DNA from: Anaerolineaceae bacterium UBA3924
GTDB taxonomy: Bacteria; Chloroflexota; Anaerolineae; Anaerolineales; Anaerolineaceae
DNA length: 21,139 bases
Assembly: GCA_002385985.1 (NCBI GenBank)
Contig: DGEO01000034.1
Location: 52,942-74,080, forward strand
Direction: 5' to 3'
Shown: positions 1 through 7,321 of the stretch, piece after piece
Layout: every line of letters begins with the position of its first letter
Position numbering within the stretch: position 1 is the first letter of the stretch
The notes under the pieces: model-generated
Told to the model about the DNA's origin: nothing
What the model saw: the letters and a program-made list of their open reading frames with translations, nothing else
The model's database searches: none
Made by a program: the position numbers and the translations under genes

Positions 1-137
1 ATATCCCTCGCCTTCCTCCACACCAGCTATCCCACCCCATGGTTAGGAAGGGCAGCTTCCTCCACACGGGCCGAACACACCTGGGGGGCCGGAAGGGCAC
101 CGCCATTTTCTCCGCCCAATAGGGCATGTGAGCCGCA
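1..137. other. Non-coding left edge, downstream of the CapK-like gene
   Basis: I see no gene here. This stretch follows the stop codon of the minus-strand CapK-like gene. It holds a 12-base direct repeat, CTTCCTCCACAC, at 12-23 and 56-67, and a small hairpin at 45-61 described separately. The window edge prevents saying what lies further left. Confidence 0.4.
45..61 (-). terminator. Weak hairpin downstream of the CapK-like gene
   Basis: AGGAAG at 45-50 and CTTCCT at 56-61 form a perfect 6-base-pair stem with a 5-base loop, about 80 bases past the stop of the minus-strand gene. No T-run follows on either strand, so this is at best a weak terminator or an RNA 3'-end hairpin. Confidence 0.2.
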
Positions 138-1544
138 TCAAACCTGCTTCTGGCTCAGCCGCGAGACCACTGCCCGGAATTTGCCGTTTGCCCCGCGCGG
201 GATGGATTCCACTTCTTCAATCCGGATGGCCATCCCCTCGCCCACGCGCTGGCGCAGGCGCTCCTCCAGCTCCCGCCCGGCCCCGGGGCTGTAGCCCTCG
301 GCTGGCACCACCAGCATGCGCACCAGATCCACGCGCTCCTGGATGATCTGCGCCTCGCGGATGGGCAGGTCGGCCTTGAAGATCGGGTCCAGCCGGCCGA
401 TGCGCCGTCCGTCGGGGGTGATCAGCACGTCGTCCAGGCGGCCCTCGATGCTGGCGATCCGCGGCAGGGTGCGGCCGCAGGCGCAGACCCCCTCCTCCGG
501 CCCGGCCGGCAGGCGTCCCCGGTCCCCGACTTCGTAGCGAATCAGCGGCATATCTGCGTTGAGCAGGCCAGTGCACACCAGCCGCCCGACCTCGCCGGGC
601 AGCGCCGGGCGGTCTTCATCGTCCGCCAGCACCTCGATCCAGCCGGCCTCGGGCCACAGATGCAGCCGGCCGTGCTCGCATTCGCTGGCCGCCGCCACCT
701 GCTCGGACATGCCGTAAGTGTCCACAGCGCGGGTGGAAAAGGCCCGCTCAATGACCTGCCGCTGGCTCTCGTACAGCGGCTCGGCGTTGCTGACGGCCAC
801 CTTGAGCGGGGCCGCTTCCAGACCGGCCTCCAGCGCCAGCCCGGCCAGCGAGGACATGGAGGAGGCGTATCCCAGCAGGTACACGATGCCGTGCTCGCGC
901 AGCGCCCGCAGGTAGTCCGCCACGGCGGCGGGAGAGATGTGGTAGGAAGATAAATACAGCTGCTTCAGCCCGCGGTTCCACACCCAGTACGGCGGCCGGG
1001 CCTGCCCGACCGGCGCGACCAGCTGCCCGCCGAAAATCCCCCAGGGATCCTTCAGGCTGACCCCGTTCCAGCGGCGCACCCGGGCCTCGAAAAGCGCGTA
1101 CCAGGCCCGGCTGGTCTCCCGCGAGGTCCAAAGGGTGAGCGGCTTGCCGGAGGACCCGCTGGTGTGCTCCTCCAGCATCCTGCGGGGGTCGGCGCCCTCG
1201 GCCAGGAAGGCGCGCGGGTTCTGGCGCAGCGCTTCCTTGGTCAGCAGGGGCCAGTTCGCCAGCTCCTCGACCGGGGCCCGGTCCCCGGCCCGGCGGCGGC
1301 GCGCCCACATCTCCCGGTAATAAGGCACGTCTTCAGCTGCCCGGCGCAGGATGCGGGCCAGCCGATCCTCCTGCCAGGCCCGCCAGCGCTCCTCAGGCCA
1401 GGTCTCGCGCTCCAGCGCGGCCTGCACCTGCTCCTCCAGGTCCGGCCCGTATCGCCAGCAGCGCAGCTGGTATCCGCGCGCGCTGGCCGCGGCGACCCGC
1501 AGGGGGTACGGCAGGCGGTGGTACAGCGACAGCAGGGTGCTCAT
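138..1544 (-). CDS. CapK/PaaK-like adenylate-forming enzyme (phenylacetate-CoA ligase family)
   Basis: Cytoplasmic enzyme of about 468 residues from the family of phenylacetate-CoA ligase and the capsule protein CapK. Members activate a carboxylate as an acyl-adenylate and often a CoA thioester. Visible marks are the phosphate-binding loop TSGSSGKP near residues 129-136, the adenylate motif DTYGMSE near 276-282, and the hinge region MPLIRYEVGDRGRL near 333-346. A CxCGR element follows near 355-359, typical of CapK-like members. ATG at 1544 is preferred over GTG at 1547 because GGAGAGG lies five bases upstream of the ATG. The start overlaps the stop of the lipoprotein gene (TGATG), so the two are probably translationally coupled. 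In polysaccharide loci such proteins are often annotated only as CapK family. The substrate cannot be read from sequence; an acyl decoration of the glycan is my inference. Confidence 0.85.
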   Translation of the reverse strand: MSTLLSLYHRLPYPLRVAAASARGYQLRCWRYGPDLEEQVQAALERETWPEERWRAWQEDRLARILRRAAEDVPYYREMWARRRRAGDRAPVEELANWPLLTKEALRQNPRAFLAEGADPRRMLEEHTSGSSGKPLTLWTSRETSRAWYALFEARVRRWNGVSLKDPWGIFGGQLVAPVGQARPPYWVWNRGLKQLYLSSYHISPAAVADYLRALREHGIVYLLGYASSMSSLAGLALEAGLEAAPLKVAVSNAEPLYESQRQVIERAFSTRAVDTYGMSEQVAAASECEHGRLHLWPEAGWIEVLADDEDRPALPGEVGRLVCTGLLNADMPLIRYEVGDRGRLPAGPEEGVCACGRTLPRIASIEGRLDDVLITPDGRRIGRLDPIFKADLPIREAQIIQERVDLVRMLVVPAEGYSPGAGRELEERLRQRVGEGMAIRIEEVESIPRGANGKFRAVVSRLSQKQV

Positions 1545-3208
1545 CACGGCCTCTCCGGAAGGACGACGAACACGTTGAACTCTTTGTCAGTGTGCTGGTT
1601 TTTCATATGGGTCAGCTCGCCCGGGATATCCGAGACCGCGGTCAGGTTCAGCGGCAGGCGGACCGGGCTGCCGTCGTAGACGCCCTCCGCCACCGGTTCG
1701 CCGAAGTAATTCTGCGCGTCAACCACCACGAATTTATCGCCGGGCTTGAGGATGCCCGACAGGTCCACCTCGACCTCGTCCAGCCGCTGCCAGTTGAACA
1801 CGATCACATGCCCGCGGCCCGGTTCGTATTTGTTGGGCCGCACGAACACGGCGTTCTCCTCCGGCATCTGGCTGGAAAATACGTCCGTCGCGGCGTTGAT
1901 CTGCACGCCCAGCCCGGCCAGATTCTGCCCTCCCAGCAGGCGGGCCACTGATGATACCCCGCCGAAGTAGCGGTTGGCGCCCCAGTTCACGCTGGCCTGT
2001 CCGCGCGGCGGCTGGTAGGTGACGAACGGTCTACCGCCGCGGGTGATGATGGTGTTGTTTTCCACCTCCAGCCCGGTTACCCGCTTGAGGTACAGCGCGC
2101 CCCGCTCGTAGCTCCCGGCGACGATGTAGTTGTCCCGAATGACCACCTCACCCTGGTCCACCTCCGGGTAGCCGACCTGCACGTTCGGCTCCGGGTCGCC
2201 GGCGGCGCGGTAGATGAAGTTGCCGGTGATGACCACACGGTCCAGCGGGTGATCGCGCCCGGAAATGAACAGGTTGCGGTCGCGGTTGTCAAAAATCACG
2301 TTCCCTTCGAAGGTGAACCCATTGACGTAGCTCTCCTCGGTATAGGCCTTCATGCCGGTGGAGAAATTGCGGAAGGAAATCACGTCGCTGATCAGCCGCT
2401 CGCCTTGCTGGTTCTGCGCGTAGATCCCCGAGCCGCGGATCCAGCCGTCGTTGCTGGAATCGTAGCGGCCGTTGCCCCAGATGATGGCCCCGTAGATCTC
2501 GCCGCCGTCGCCGACCTCGTCCCAGAAGCCGATGCCGGGGTGACCGGTGTTGTGCACGATCAGGTTGATGGCCTTGTTGCCGGGGGCCTGCAGGTTCAGC
2601 CCCAGCCCGCGGCCGTCGTGCGCTGCCCGGCGCTCGCCGGAGGAGTTGGTGATCTCAAAGCCCCAGTACCAGGTGTAATCGGCGCGGGAAACCAGGCTGC
2701 CGTCGATGGTGGCGCGCTCGCCCGGGTACTGGCGCACGATGACCGGCTGCTCGCGTGTGCCGCGCAGCCGGGCGGTGATATACCACTCCCCTTCCGGCAT
2801 GGTGTAGGTGCCGCCGCGCAGCCAGAGGATGTCGCCGGGTTGGATCAGGTCATCCTGGTGCAGGGCGGTTTCCAGGTCCCAGGGCAGCTCGATGGAACCG
2901 TCACCGTCCGGGCTGCCGTCCGGTGCGGCGAACCACTCCCTGCCCGTGACGAAGGGAATCGGGGTGGGTTCCGGGGCCGCCGGGGTGAATGGGGCCTGCG
3001 TCTCCGCCGGGGCGGACGTCTCCGCCTGGCCGGCTGGCCCGGAGTTGGCCGCGGCGGGCGTATTGGGGGTGGGAGCCTGCGCGGTCTGCGCGGCCATGCG
3101 GGTGGAGATGGGCACGTAGGTCTCGGTCTGCCCGGGCAGCGGCTGGCAGCCGGCGATCAGCAGCGCCGCCACCAGGAGAAGAATTATCCGCTTAAGGCTC
3201 TGGTCCAT
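1544..3208 (-). CDS. Surface lipoprotein with right-handed parallel beta-helix domain
   Basis: Lipoprotein of about 554 residues. The N-terminus has KR, a hydrophobic stretch and the lipobox LIAGC with Cys at residue 21, so it is lipid-anchored after signal peptidase II. Residues 30-88 are a Pro/Ala/Thr stalk. Residues 90-440 are a beta-helix of the pectate-lyase-like superfamily, with Asn-rich coils such as NTGHPGIGFW, STGMKAY and SGRDHPL. A C-terminal beta-rich domain of about 110 residues starts at VRPNKYEPGRG. The whole part after the stalk is a clear paralogue of the C-terminal half of the secreted protein at 3534-7019. ATG at 3208 is preferred over GTG at 3226 because AAGGGG sits six bases upstream. 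Beta-helix proteins of this kind commonly act on polysaccharides as lyases, epimerases or binders. I see no alginate-epimerase DPHD motif, so the reaction is unassigned. Confidence 0.85.
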   Translation of the reverse strand: MDQSLKRIILLLVAALLIAGCQPLPGQTETYVPISTRMAAQTAQAPTPNTPAAANSGPAGQAETSAPAETQAPFTPAAPEPTPIPFVTGREWFAAPDGSPDGDGSIELPWDLETALHQDDLIQPGDILWLRGGTYTMPEGEWYITARLRGTREQPVIVRQYPGERATIDGSLVSRADYTWYWGFEITNSSGERRAAHDGRGLGLNLQAPGNKAINLIVHNTGHPGIGFWDEVGDGGEIYGAIIWGNGRYDSSNDGWIRGSGIYAQNQQGERLISDVISFRNFSTGMKAYTEESYVNGFTFEGNVIFDNRDRNLFISGRDHPLDRVVITGNFIYRAAGDPEPNVQVGYPEVDQGEVVIRDNYIVAGSYERGALYLKRVTGLEVENNTIITRGGRPFVTYQPPRGQASVNWGANRYFGGVSSVARLLGGQNLAGLGVQINAATDVFSSQMPEENAVFVRPNKYEPGRGHVIVFNWQRLDEVEVDLSGILKPGDKFVVVDAQNYFGEPVAEGVYDGSPVRLPLNLTAVSDIPGELTHMKNQHTDKEFNVFVVLPERP

Positions 3209-3240
3209 ACGAAACCCCTTTATCACAACGACCCCTCTTT

Positions 3241-3270
3241 TTTATACACGCTTTCGATCATATTTGACAA
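3241..3270 (-). promoter_or_regulatory. Sigma-70-like promoter for the lipoprotein/CapK operon
   Basis: On the minus strand TTGTCA (3270-3265) and TATAAA (3246-3241) are separated by 18 bases, each matching five of six consensus positions. Transcription would start near 3234. This leaves a leader of about 25 bases that contains the AAGGGG ribosome binding site for the ATG at 3208. Confidence 0.6.
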
Positions 3271-3456
3271 CAAGGGTTCTCCGCCTCGAGTGGCTGGCTT
3301 AATTGTTAAGAATGTGAATCAACTTCTTACAGAATTGAAAAGGACTCGAGGGCAAAATCCCTTTATACTGCGGTCAAGAACGGGACCTCCCCACGTTCAT
3401 TCGAAACCTTGACAGCCAACATACAGCGAACGATGAACCACCTGGCAGACGCTCTC

Positions 3457-3503
3457 TGACCCTGGGCCATCCGGTGCAGGGCCTTTTCTTGCGCGCCGGG
3501 TCA
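3457..3503 (+). promoter_or_regulatory. Nested inverted repeats in the leader of the giant secreted-protein gene
   Basis: TGACCC (3457-3462) can pair with GGGTCA (3498-3503). Alternatively CCCTG (3460-3464) can pair with CAGGG (3477-3481), with further pairing inside around an ATCC loop, followed by CCTTTTCTT at 3482-3490. The two foldings share bases and exclude each other. The second resembles a terminator or attenuator hairpin with a short pyrimidine tail about 45 bases before the start codon. No known riboswitch class is recognised. Confidence 0.3.
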
Positions 3504-3533
3504 ATCTACTCCCGTTAACAATGAGGAGACACT

Positions 3534-6500
3534 ATGCCCCTTCATCGTAAATCCCGGATGGTGCTTTCGCTCCTTCTGGGCATCATGATCATCACCAGTA
3601 TCGTTCTACCCGCCAGCCCCGCCTACGCGAGCGAACAGCCCGCCGGGCTGGCCCAGACGACCACTGCCAATTTCATCAAAGAAGACGCCGTCTGGCAGTA
3701 TCTCGACAACGGATCCAACCCGGGCACCGCCTGGCGTGATCCCGACAAATCGGTTTCCGGCTGGAAGAGCGGTCCCGCCCCGCTGGGCTACGACGACAAA
3801 GACGTCAAGACGACCGTCAGCTTCGGAAAGAACAAGAATAAGAAGCACCCGATCACCTATTTCCGCCATGAGTTCGACGTGCAGTCCGCCTCGCGCGTGA
3901 CGGCGCTCTCGATGGTTCTGGAAGTGGACGACGGGGCCATCGTCTATGTCAACGGCAAGGAAGCTTACCGCACCGACAACCTGAAGAAGGGCAGCAAGCT
4001 GCCCTACACCGACGGCAATGCCTGCACGGGCGGCAACTTCAAGGTGAAACTGGACCCGAAACTGCTGCGTGACGGCAAGAACCTGATCGCGGTCGAAGTA
4101 CACCAGTGCACCCCGTCCAGCTCGGACCTGCTGTTCTGGCTGAAGCTGGAAGGCCAGGTCGCGCCCGAACCGACCCAGGCCCCCACCCAGGCTCCGACCA
4201 CCGCGCCGACCGCGGCGCCCACGCAGGCCCCGACTGAGGTTGTGACCGAGGTCCCGACCGAAGTCCCGACTCAGGCCCCGACCGGCGAGCCCACCCAGGC
4301 GCCGACAACCGCCCCGACTGGCCAGCCCGCTCCGGTGGGCAGCGTGGTGCTGATCGCCGATAAAGACGTCTGGCAGTACCTGGACAACGGCACCAAGCCC
4401 TCCAGCGCCTGGCTGGACCCCGCCCAGGCCATGTCGGACTGGAAGTCCGGCCCGGCCACGCTGGGCTACGGCGACGGCGATGAAGCCACCAGGATCAGCT
4501 ACGGCTCGAACGCCAAGGCGAAATACCCGATTTACTACTTCCGCAAGGGCATCACGCTGACCGGCGCCGGCAGCCTGACCTCGGCGAAGATCCGCCTGCG
4601 GGTCGACGACGGCGCGATTGTGTACATCAACGGCAAGGAAGCCTACCGCACCGACAATCTCAAGAAGGGCGATCGCCTGCCTTACACCGACGGCTACACC
4701 TGCTTCGAAGGCATCAAGGAAGTGGCGATCGACCCGAAGCTGCTGCGCGACGGCGCCAACCTGGTGGCCGTTGAGGTGCACCAGTGCACCGCCTCCTCTT
4801 CCGACGTTCTGTTCAGCCTGCGCCTGACGGGTGAATTCAGCGGCTCCGGCGGCGGTGTGACCGCCACCCCGGCCCCCACTCAGCCGACCCAGGCGCCGAC
4901 CACCGGGCCGACTCAGGCTCCCACGCAGGCCCCGACCCAGGCGCCCACCACCGCTCCGACGAGCCAGCCCGGCCCGACCGGAACCCAGGTTCTGGTGCAG
5001 GACGCCGCCGTGTGGCAGTACCTGGACAACGGGTCCAACCCCGGCTCCAGCTGGATCGATCCCGCCGCGGCGGTGTCCGGATGGAAATCCGGCCCGGCCC
5101 TGCTGGGTTACGGTGACAAACAGACCACGCTGGTCAGCTACGGGCTGGACAGCCGCAACAAGTACCCGGTCTACTACTTCCGCCACGAGCTGAATCTCAG
5201 CGGCACCGCCAGCCTGTCGGCGGCGAAGATCCGCCTGGAGGTGGATGACGGCGCCATCATCTACGTGAACGGCAGGGAAGCCTACCGCACCTCCAACCTG
5301 ACCAAAGGCGACCGCCTGCCCTACACCGACGGCTACTCCTGCGACGGCGGCACCATCGAAGCCAGCATCGATCCGAAGCTGCTGCGTGACGGCAAGAACC
5401 TGATCGCGGTCGAGGTGCACCAGTGCACCGCTTCGTCCTCGGACATGATCTTCGGCCTGCGGCTGACGGGTGAGTTCGGCGGTTCCGGCGGCGGCGTGAC
5501 GGCCACCCCGGCCCCCACCACCGCTCCGACCAAGACCCCCACCAAGACGCCGACCTCCGCGCCGACGCAGAACCCCACGCCCGCGCCGACCGCGACGCTG
5601 CCGGCCACCTCGGGCAAGCAGTGGTTCGCCGCCCCCAACGGATCTTCCAGCGGCGACGGCTCCATCGGTAAGCCCTGGGACCTGGGCACCGCCCTGCGCA
5701 AGTCCTCCACCATCCGCCCGGGAGACATCCTCTACCTGCGCGGCGGCAAGTACGGCAAGGGCGGCTCGACCAAGTTCACCGCCGATCTGGCCGGAACGAA
5801 GGACAAGCCCATCATCGTGCGCTCCTACCCGGGCGAGTGGGCCGTGGTCGATGGCTCCATCACCGTCAACGGCCAGCATACCTGGTACTGGGGCTTCCAG
5901 GTGACCAACACCGCTTCGGCTCGTCACGTCTCGCCTTCCGACCGCCCCCCGGGCCTGAACATCTTCGGCCCGGGCACCAAGGTGATCAACATGGTGATCG
6001 ACAACACCGGCCACCCCGGCATCGGCTTCTGGGAAGAAATCGGTGACGGCGGCGAGGTGTACGGCACCATCATCTGGGGCGTCGGCCTGTACGACGCCAC
6101 CACCAAGGAAGGCAACTCCAACTGGACCCGCGGCTCGGCCATCTACGCCCAGAACCGCACCGGAACCCGCATCATCTCGGACAACATCACCTTCCGCAAC
6201 TGGACGACCGGCATGAAGGCCTACTCCGAAGGCGCGTATGTGAACGGCTTCAAGTTCTACAACAACGTGCTCTTCGCCAACAACGACCGCAACATCTTCG
6301 CCTCCGGCCGCGACTTCCCGCTGAACGGTCTGGAGATGATCGGCAACATGACTTACCGCCCTGCCGGCGACAGCGAGCGCTCGCTGACCGTGGGCTACGC
6401 CTCAGTTGACCAGCACGACGCCGTGATCAAGAACAACTACGTGGTCAACGGCTCCAGCAACCTGGGCGCGCTGTACGTCAAGCGGGCCTCCAACCTGACC

Positions 6501-7019
6501 GTGACCGGCAACACGCTGGTTTCTTCCAACAACCTGGTGACCTACTACACGCCATCTTCCAAAGGCTCCATCACCTGGGACAACAACAAGTACTACGCCG
6601 GTTCCGGCAGCCTGTTCAAGGTGAACGACTCGGCCAAGACCTTCGACACCTGGAAGAGCGCCACCGGGTTCGACAAGAACTCCACGTACTCTTCCTCGCG
6701 CCCGACCAGCAACGTGATCTTCGTCAAGCCGAACAAGTACGAGGCCGGCCGCGGAAACATCGTGGTCTACAACTGGGAGAAGCGCAGCTCGGTCAGCGTG
6801 GACCTGTCCAGCATCCTCAAGCCGGGTGACCGCTACAAGATCGTGGACGCGCAGAACTTCTTCGGCGCCCCGGTCGCCAGCGGGACGTATGATGGCGGCT
6901 CGGTCAGCCTGCCGATGAACCTGACTGCCGTCGCCCCCATCTACGGCGAGATCAAGCACTTTTCGAACGTGCACACCCCGAACGAGTTCAACGTGTTCGT
7001 GGTACTGCCGGCGAACTAG
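3534..7019 (+). CDS. Giant secreted modular protein: three beta-sandwich modules plus beta-helix
   Basis: Secreted protein of 1161 residues. A signal peptide covers residues 1-32: basic start, hydrophobic core LLLGIMIITSIVL, cleavage after AYA. Three homologous modules follow at about 47-207, 271-436 and 485-648. Each begins with VWQYLDNG and contains SGWKSGPA, LGYG-type and VDDGAIVYVNG or similar, then AYRT and VEVHQCT. They resemble galactose-binding-like beta-sandwich modules found on large bacterial surface proteins. Pro/Thr linkers with APTQAPT repeats separate them. From about residue 694 a beta-helix and a C-terminal beta domain closely match the lipoprotein at 1544-3208. AGGAG precedes the ATG. 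No cell-wall sorting signal or lipobox is seen, so it is released or held non-covalently, perhaps by glycan binding through the modules. The C-ending codon bias and good ribosome site suggest high expression. Enzymatic activity is unproven. Confidence 0.88.
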   Translation: MPLHRKSRMVLSLLLGIMIITSIVLPASPAYASEQPAGLAQTTTANFIKEDAVWQYLDNGSNPGTAWRDPDKSVSGWKSGPAPLGYDDKDVKTTVSFGKNKNKKHPITYFRHEFDVQSASRVTALSMVLEVDDGAIVYVNGKEAYRTDNLKKGSKLPYTDGNACTGGNFKVKLDPKLLRDGKNLIAVEVHQCTPSSSDLLFWLKLEGQVAPEPTQAPTQAPTTAPTAAPTQAPTEVVTEVPTEVPTQAPTGEPTQAPTTAPTGQPAPVGSVVLIADKDVWQYLDNGTKPSSAWLDPAQAMSDWKSGPATLGYGDGDEATRISYGSNAKAKYPIYYFRKGITLTGAGSLTSAKIRLRVDDGAIVYINGKEAYRTDNLKKGDRLPYTDGYTCFEGIKEVAIDPKLLRDGANLVAVEVHQCTASSSDVLFSLRLTGEFSGSGGGVTATPAPTQPTQAPTTGPTQAPTQAPTQAPTTAPTSQPGPTGTQVLVQDAAVWQYLDNGSNPGSSWIDPAAAVSGWKSGPALLGYGDKQTTLVSYGLDSRNKYPVYYFRHELNLSGTASLSAAKIRLEVDDGAIIYVNGREAYRTSNLTKGDRLPYTDGYSCDGGTIEASIDPKLLRDGKNLIAVEVHQCTASSSDMIFGLRLTGEFGGSGGGVTATPAPTTAPTKTPTKTPTSAPTQNPTPAPTATLPATSGKQWFAAPNGSSSGDGSIGKPWDLGTALRKSSTIRPGDILYLRGGKYGKGGSTKFTADLAGTKDKPIIVRSYPGEWAVVDGSITVNGQHTWYWGFQVTNTASARHVSPSDRPPGLNIFGPGTKVINMVIDNTGHPGIGFWEEIGDGGEVYGTIIWGVGLYDATTKEGNSNWTRGSAIYAQNRTGTRIISDNITFRNWTTGMKAYSEGAYVNGFKFYNNVLFANNDRNIFASGRDFPLNGLEMIGNMTYRPAGDSERSLTVGYASVDQHDAVIKNNYVVNGSSNLGALYVKRASNLTVTGNTLVSSNNLVTYYTPSSKGSITWDNNKYYAGSGSLFKVNDSAKTFDTWKSATGFDKNSTYSSSRPTSNVIFVKPNKYEAGRGNIVVYNWEKRSSVSVDLSSILKPGDRYKIVDAQNFFGAPVASGTYDGGSVSLPMNLTAVAPIYGEIKHFSNVHTPNEFNVFVVLPAN
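3672..4158 (+). repeat. Beta-sandwich module 1 of the giant protein
   Basis: First of three in-gene repeat units of about 160 codons. It is the most divergent at the protein level (contains KNKNKKHPITYFRHEF and NACTGG). Its 3' part around 4063-4110 is nearly base-identical to module 3 at 5383-5430. It is followed by the longest Pro/Thr linker, 4159-4341, which also contains Glu-Val substitutions (TEVPTEVPT). Confidence 0.8.
4345..4842 (+). repeat. Beta-sandwich module 2 of the giant protein
   Basis: Second repeat unit. It shares with the others VWQYLDNG, the VDDGAIVYINGKEAYRT stretch, LPYTDG and VEVHQCT. It ends in LTGEFSGSGGGVTATPAP, an ending shared almost exactly with module 3. This suggests modules 2 and 3 duplicated together with part of their downstream linker. 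The linker at 4843-4985 follows. Confidence 0.8.
4986..5480 (+). repeat. Beta-sandwich module 3 of the giant protein
   Basis: Third repeat unit, immediately before the linker 5481-5610 that leads into the beta-helix domain. It shares its module end (GEFGGSGGGVTATPAP) with module 2 but has a VEVHQCT-region DNA segment closer to module 1. This mosaic pattern points to recombination or gene conversion among the three units. Confidence 0.8.
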
Positions 7020-7036
7020 ACTCCTGTGGAATGTCA

Positions 7037-7065
7037 AAGAACCCCTGGCCAGGCTAGGGGTTCTT
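7037..7065 (+). terminator. Intrinsic terminator hairpin after the giant secreted-protein gene
   Basis: AAGAACCCCT (7037-7046) and AGGGGTTCTT (7056-7065) form a perfect 10-base-pair stem with a 9-base loop, 18 bases after the stop codon. The descending arm ends in TTCTT, a modest U-tract. It should stop transcription from the giant gene and separate it from the hydrolase gene. Confidence 0.75.
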
Positions 7066-7321
7066 CGATTCCGATTGGTAGGGAAGCCAGTCGCTCCCGT
7101 GTAGAGGAGATCACTCCATCTGCCACAAGAATTACCCCATTCTCTAATGGAAAGAGGGAGAGTCTTCCACCCATCCCCTTCGTTAAGGAGGAGAGCAGGG
7201 ATTCTTCAATTCCCAGGTGGCACACCCGCCCAATCTCCTGTATAAATATACTGCGCCGGTTGAACCCGGCCGGTCATCAAAGCCGGGCGCGGATGGCGCA
7301 GTCCCCTTCATGAGGAGCAAG
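7066..7321 (+). promoter_or_regulatory. Non-coding region before the hydrolase gene with weak -10 and leader hairpin
   Basis: I see no convincing gene here. A TATAAATATACT stretch at 7241-7252 offers -10 boxes (TATAAA at 7241, TATACT at 7247) but no good -35. In the presumed leader, CCCGGC (7265-7270) pairs with GCCGGG (7282-7287) over an 11-base loop. AGGAG at 7313-7317 is the ribosome binding site that decides the ATG at 7322 over the in-frame ATG at 7310, which overlaps it. Confidence 0.35.

Larger units (their letters stand above)
3227..3533. promoter_or_regulatory. Divergent intergenic region between the two beta-helix genes
   Basis: This roughly 300-base region is visibly AT-richer than its surroundings and separates two divergent paralogous genes. 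The minus promoter is strong. For the plus gene I see only weak candidates: TATACT at 3364-3369 without a good -35 box, and TTGACA at 3409-3414 followed after 17 bases by the poor -10 GATGAA at 3432-3437. Both would give a long leader containing the hairpins at 3457-3503. AGGAG at 3523-3527 is the ribosome binding site for ATG 3534. Confidence 0.4.

Noticed and set aside
128..537. Short plus-strand open frames opposite the CapK-like gene
   Set aside because: They are Arg/Pro/Ser-rich antisense shadows without start signals.
2249..3412. 387-codon plus-strand open frame opposite the lipoprotein gene
   Set aside because: It is antisense to the beta-helix coding sequence and runs through the minus-strand promoter without any domain signature.
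4159..5610. Regularly spaced repeats that could suggest a CRISPR or tandem-repeat array
   Set aside because: The repeats are in frame and encode Pro/Thr linkers and protein modules; there are no identical repeats with unique spacers.
3606..6014. 802-codon open frame on the minus strand opposite the giant secreted-protein gene
   Set aside because: It mirrors the repeats of the plus-strand gene, is made of Gly/Arg/Val/His-rich shadow sequence, and shows no motif. The plus frame has signal peptide, modules, ribosome site and a paralogue.
7217..7241. Sigma-54-like TGGCAC upstream of the hydrolase gene
   Set aside because: The GC half at the required spacing is absent; CCCAAT follows instead of a TTGC-type element.
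7026..7313. Small plus-strand open frame of 95 codons after the giant gene
   Set aside because: It begins before the terminator hairpin and runs through it, has no ribosome site, and its protein is Arg/Ser/Pro-rich without motif.
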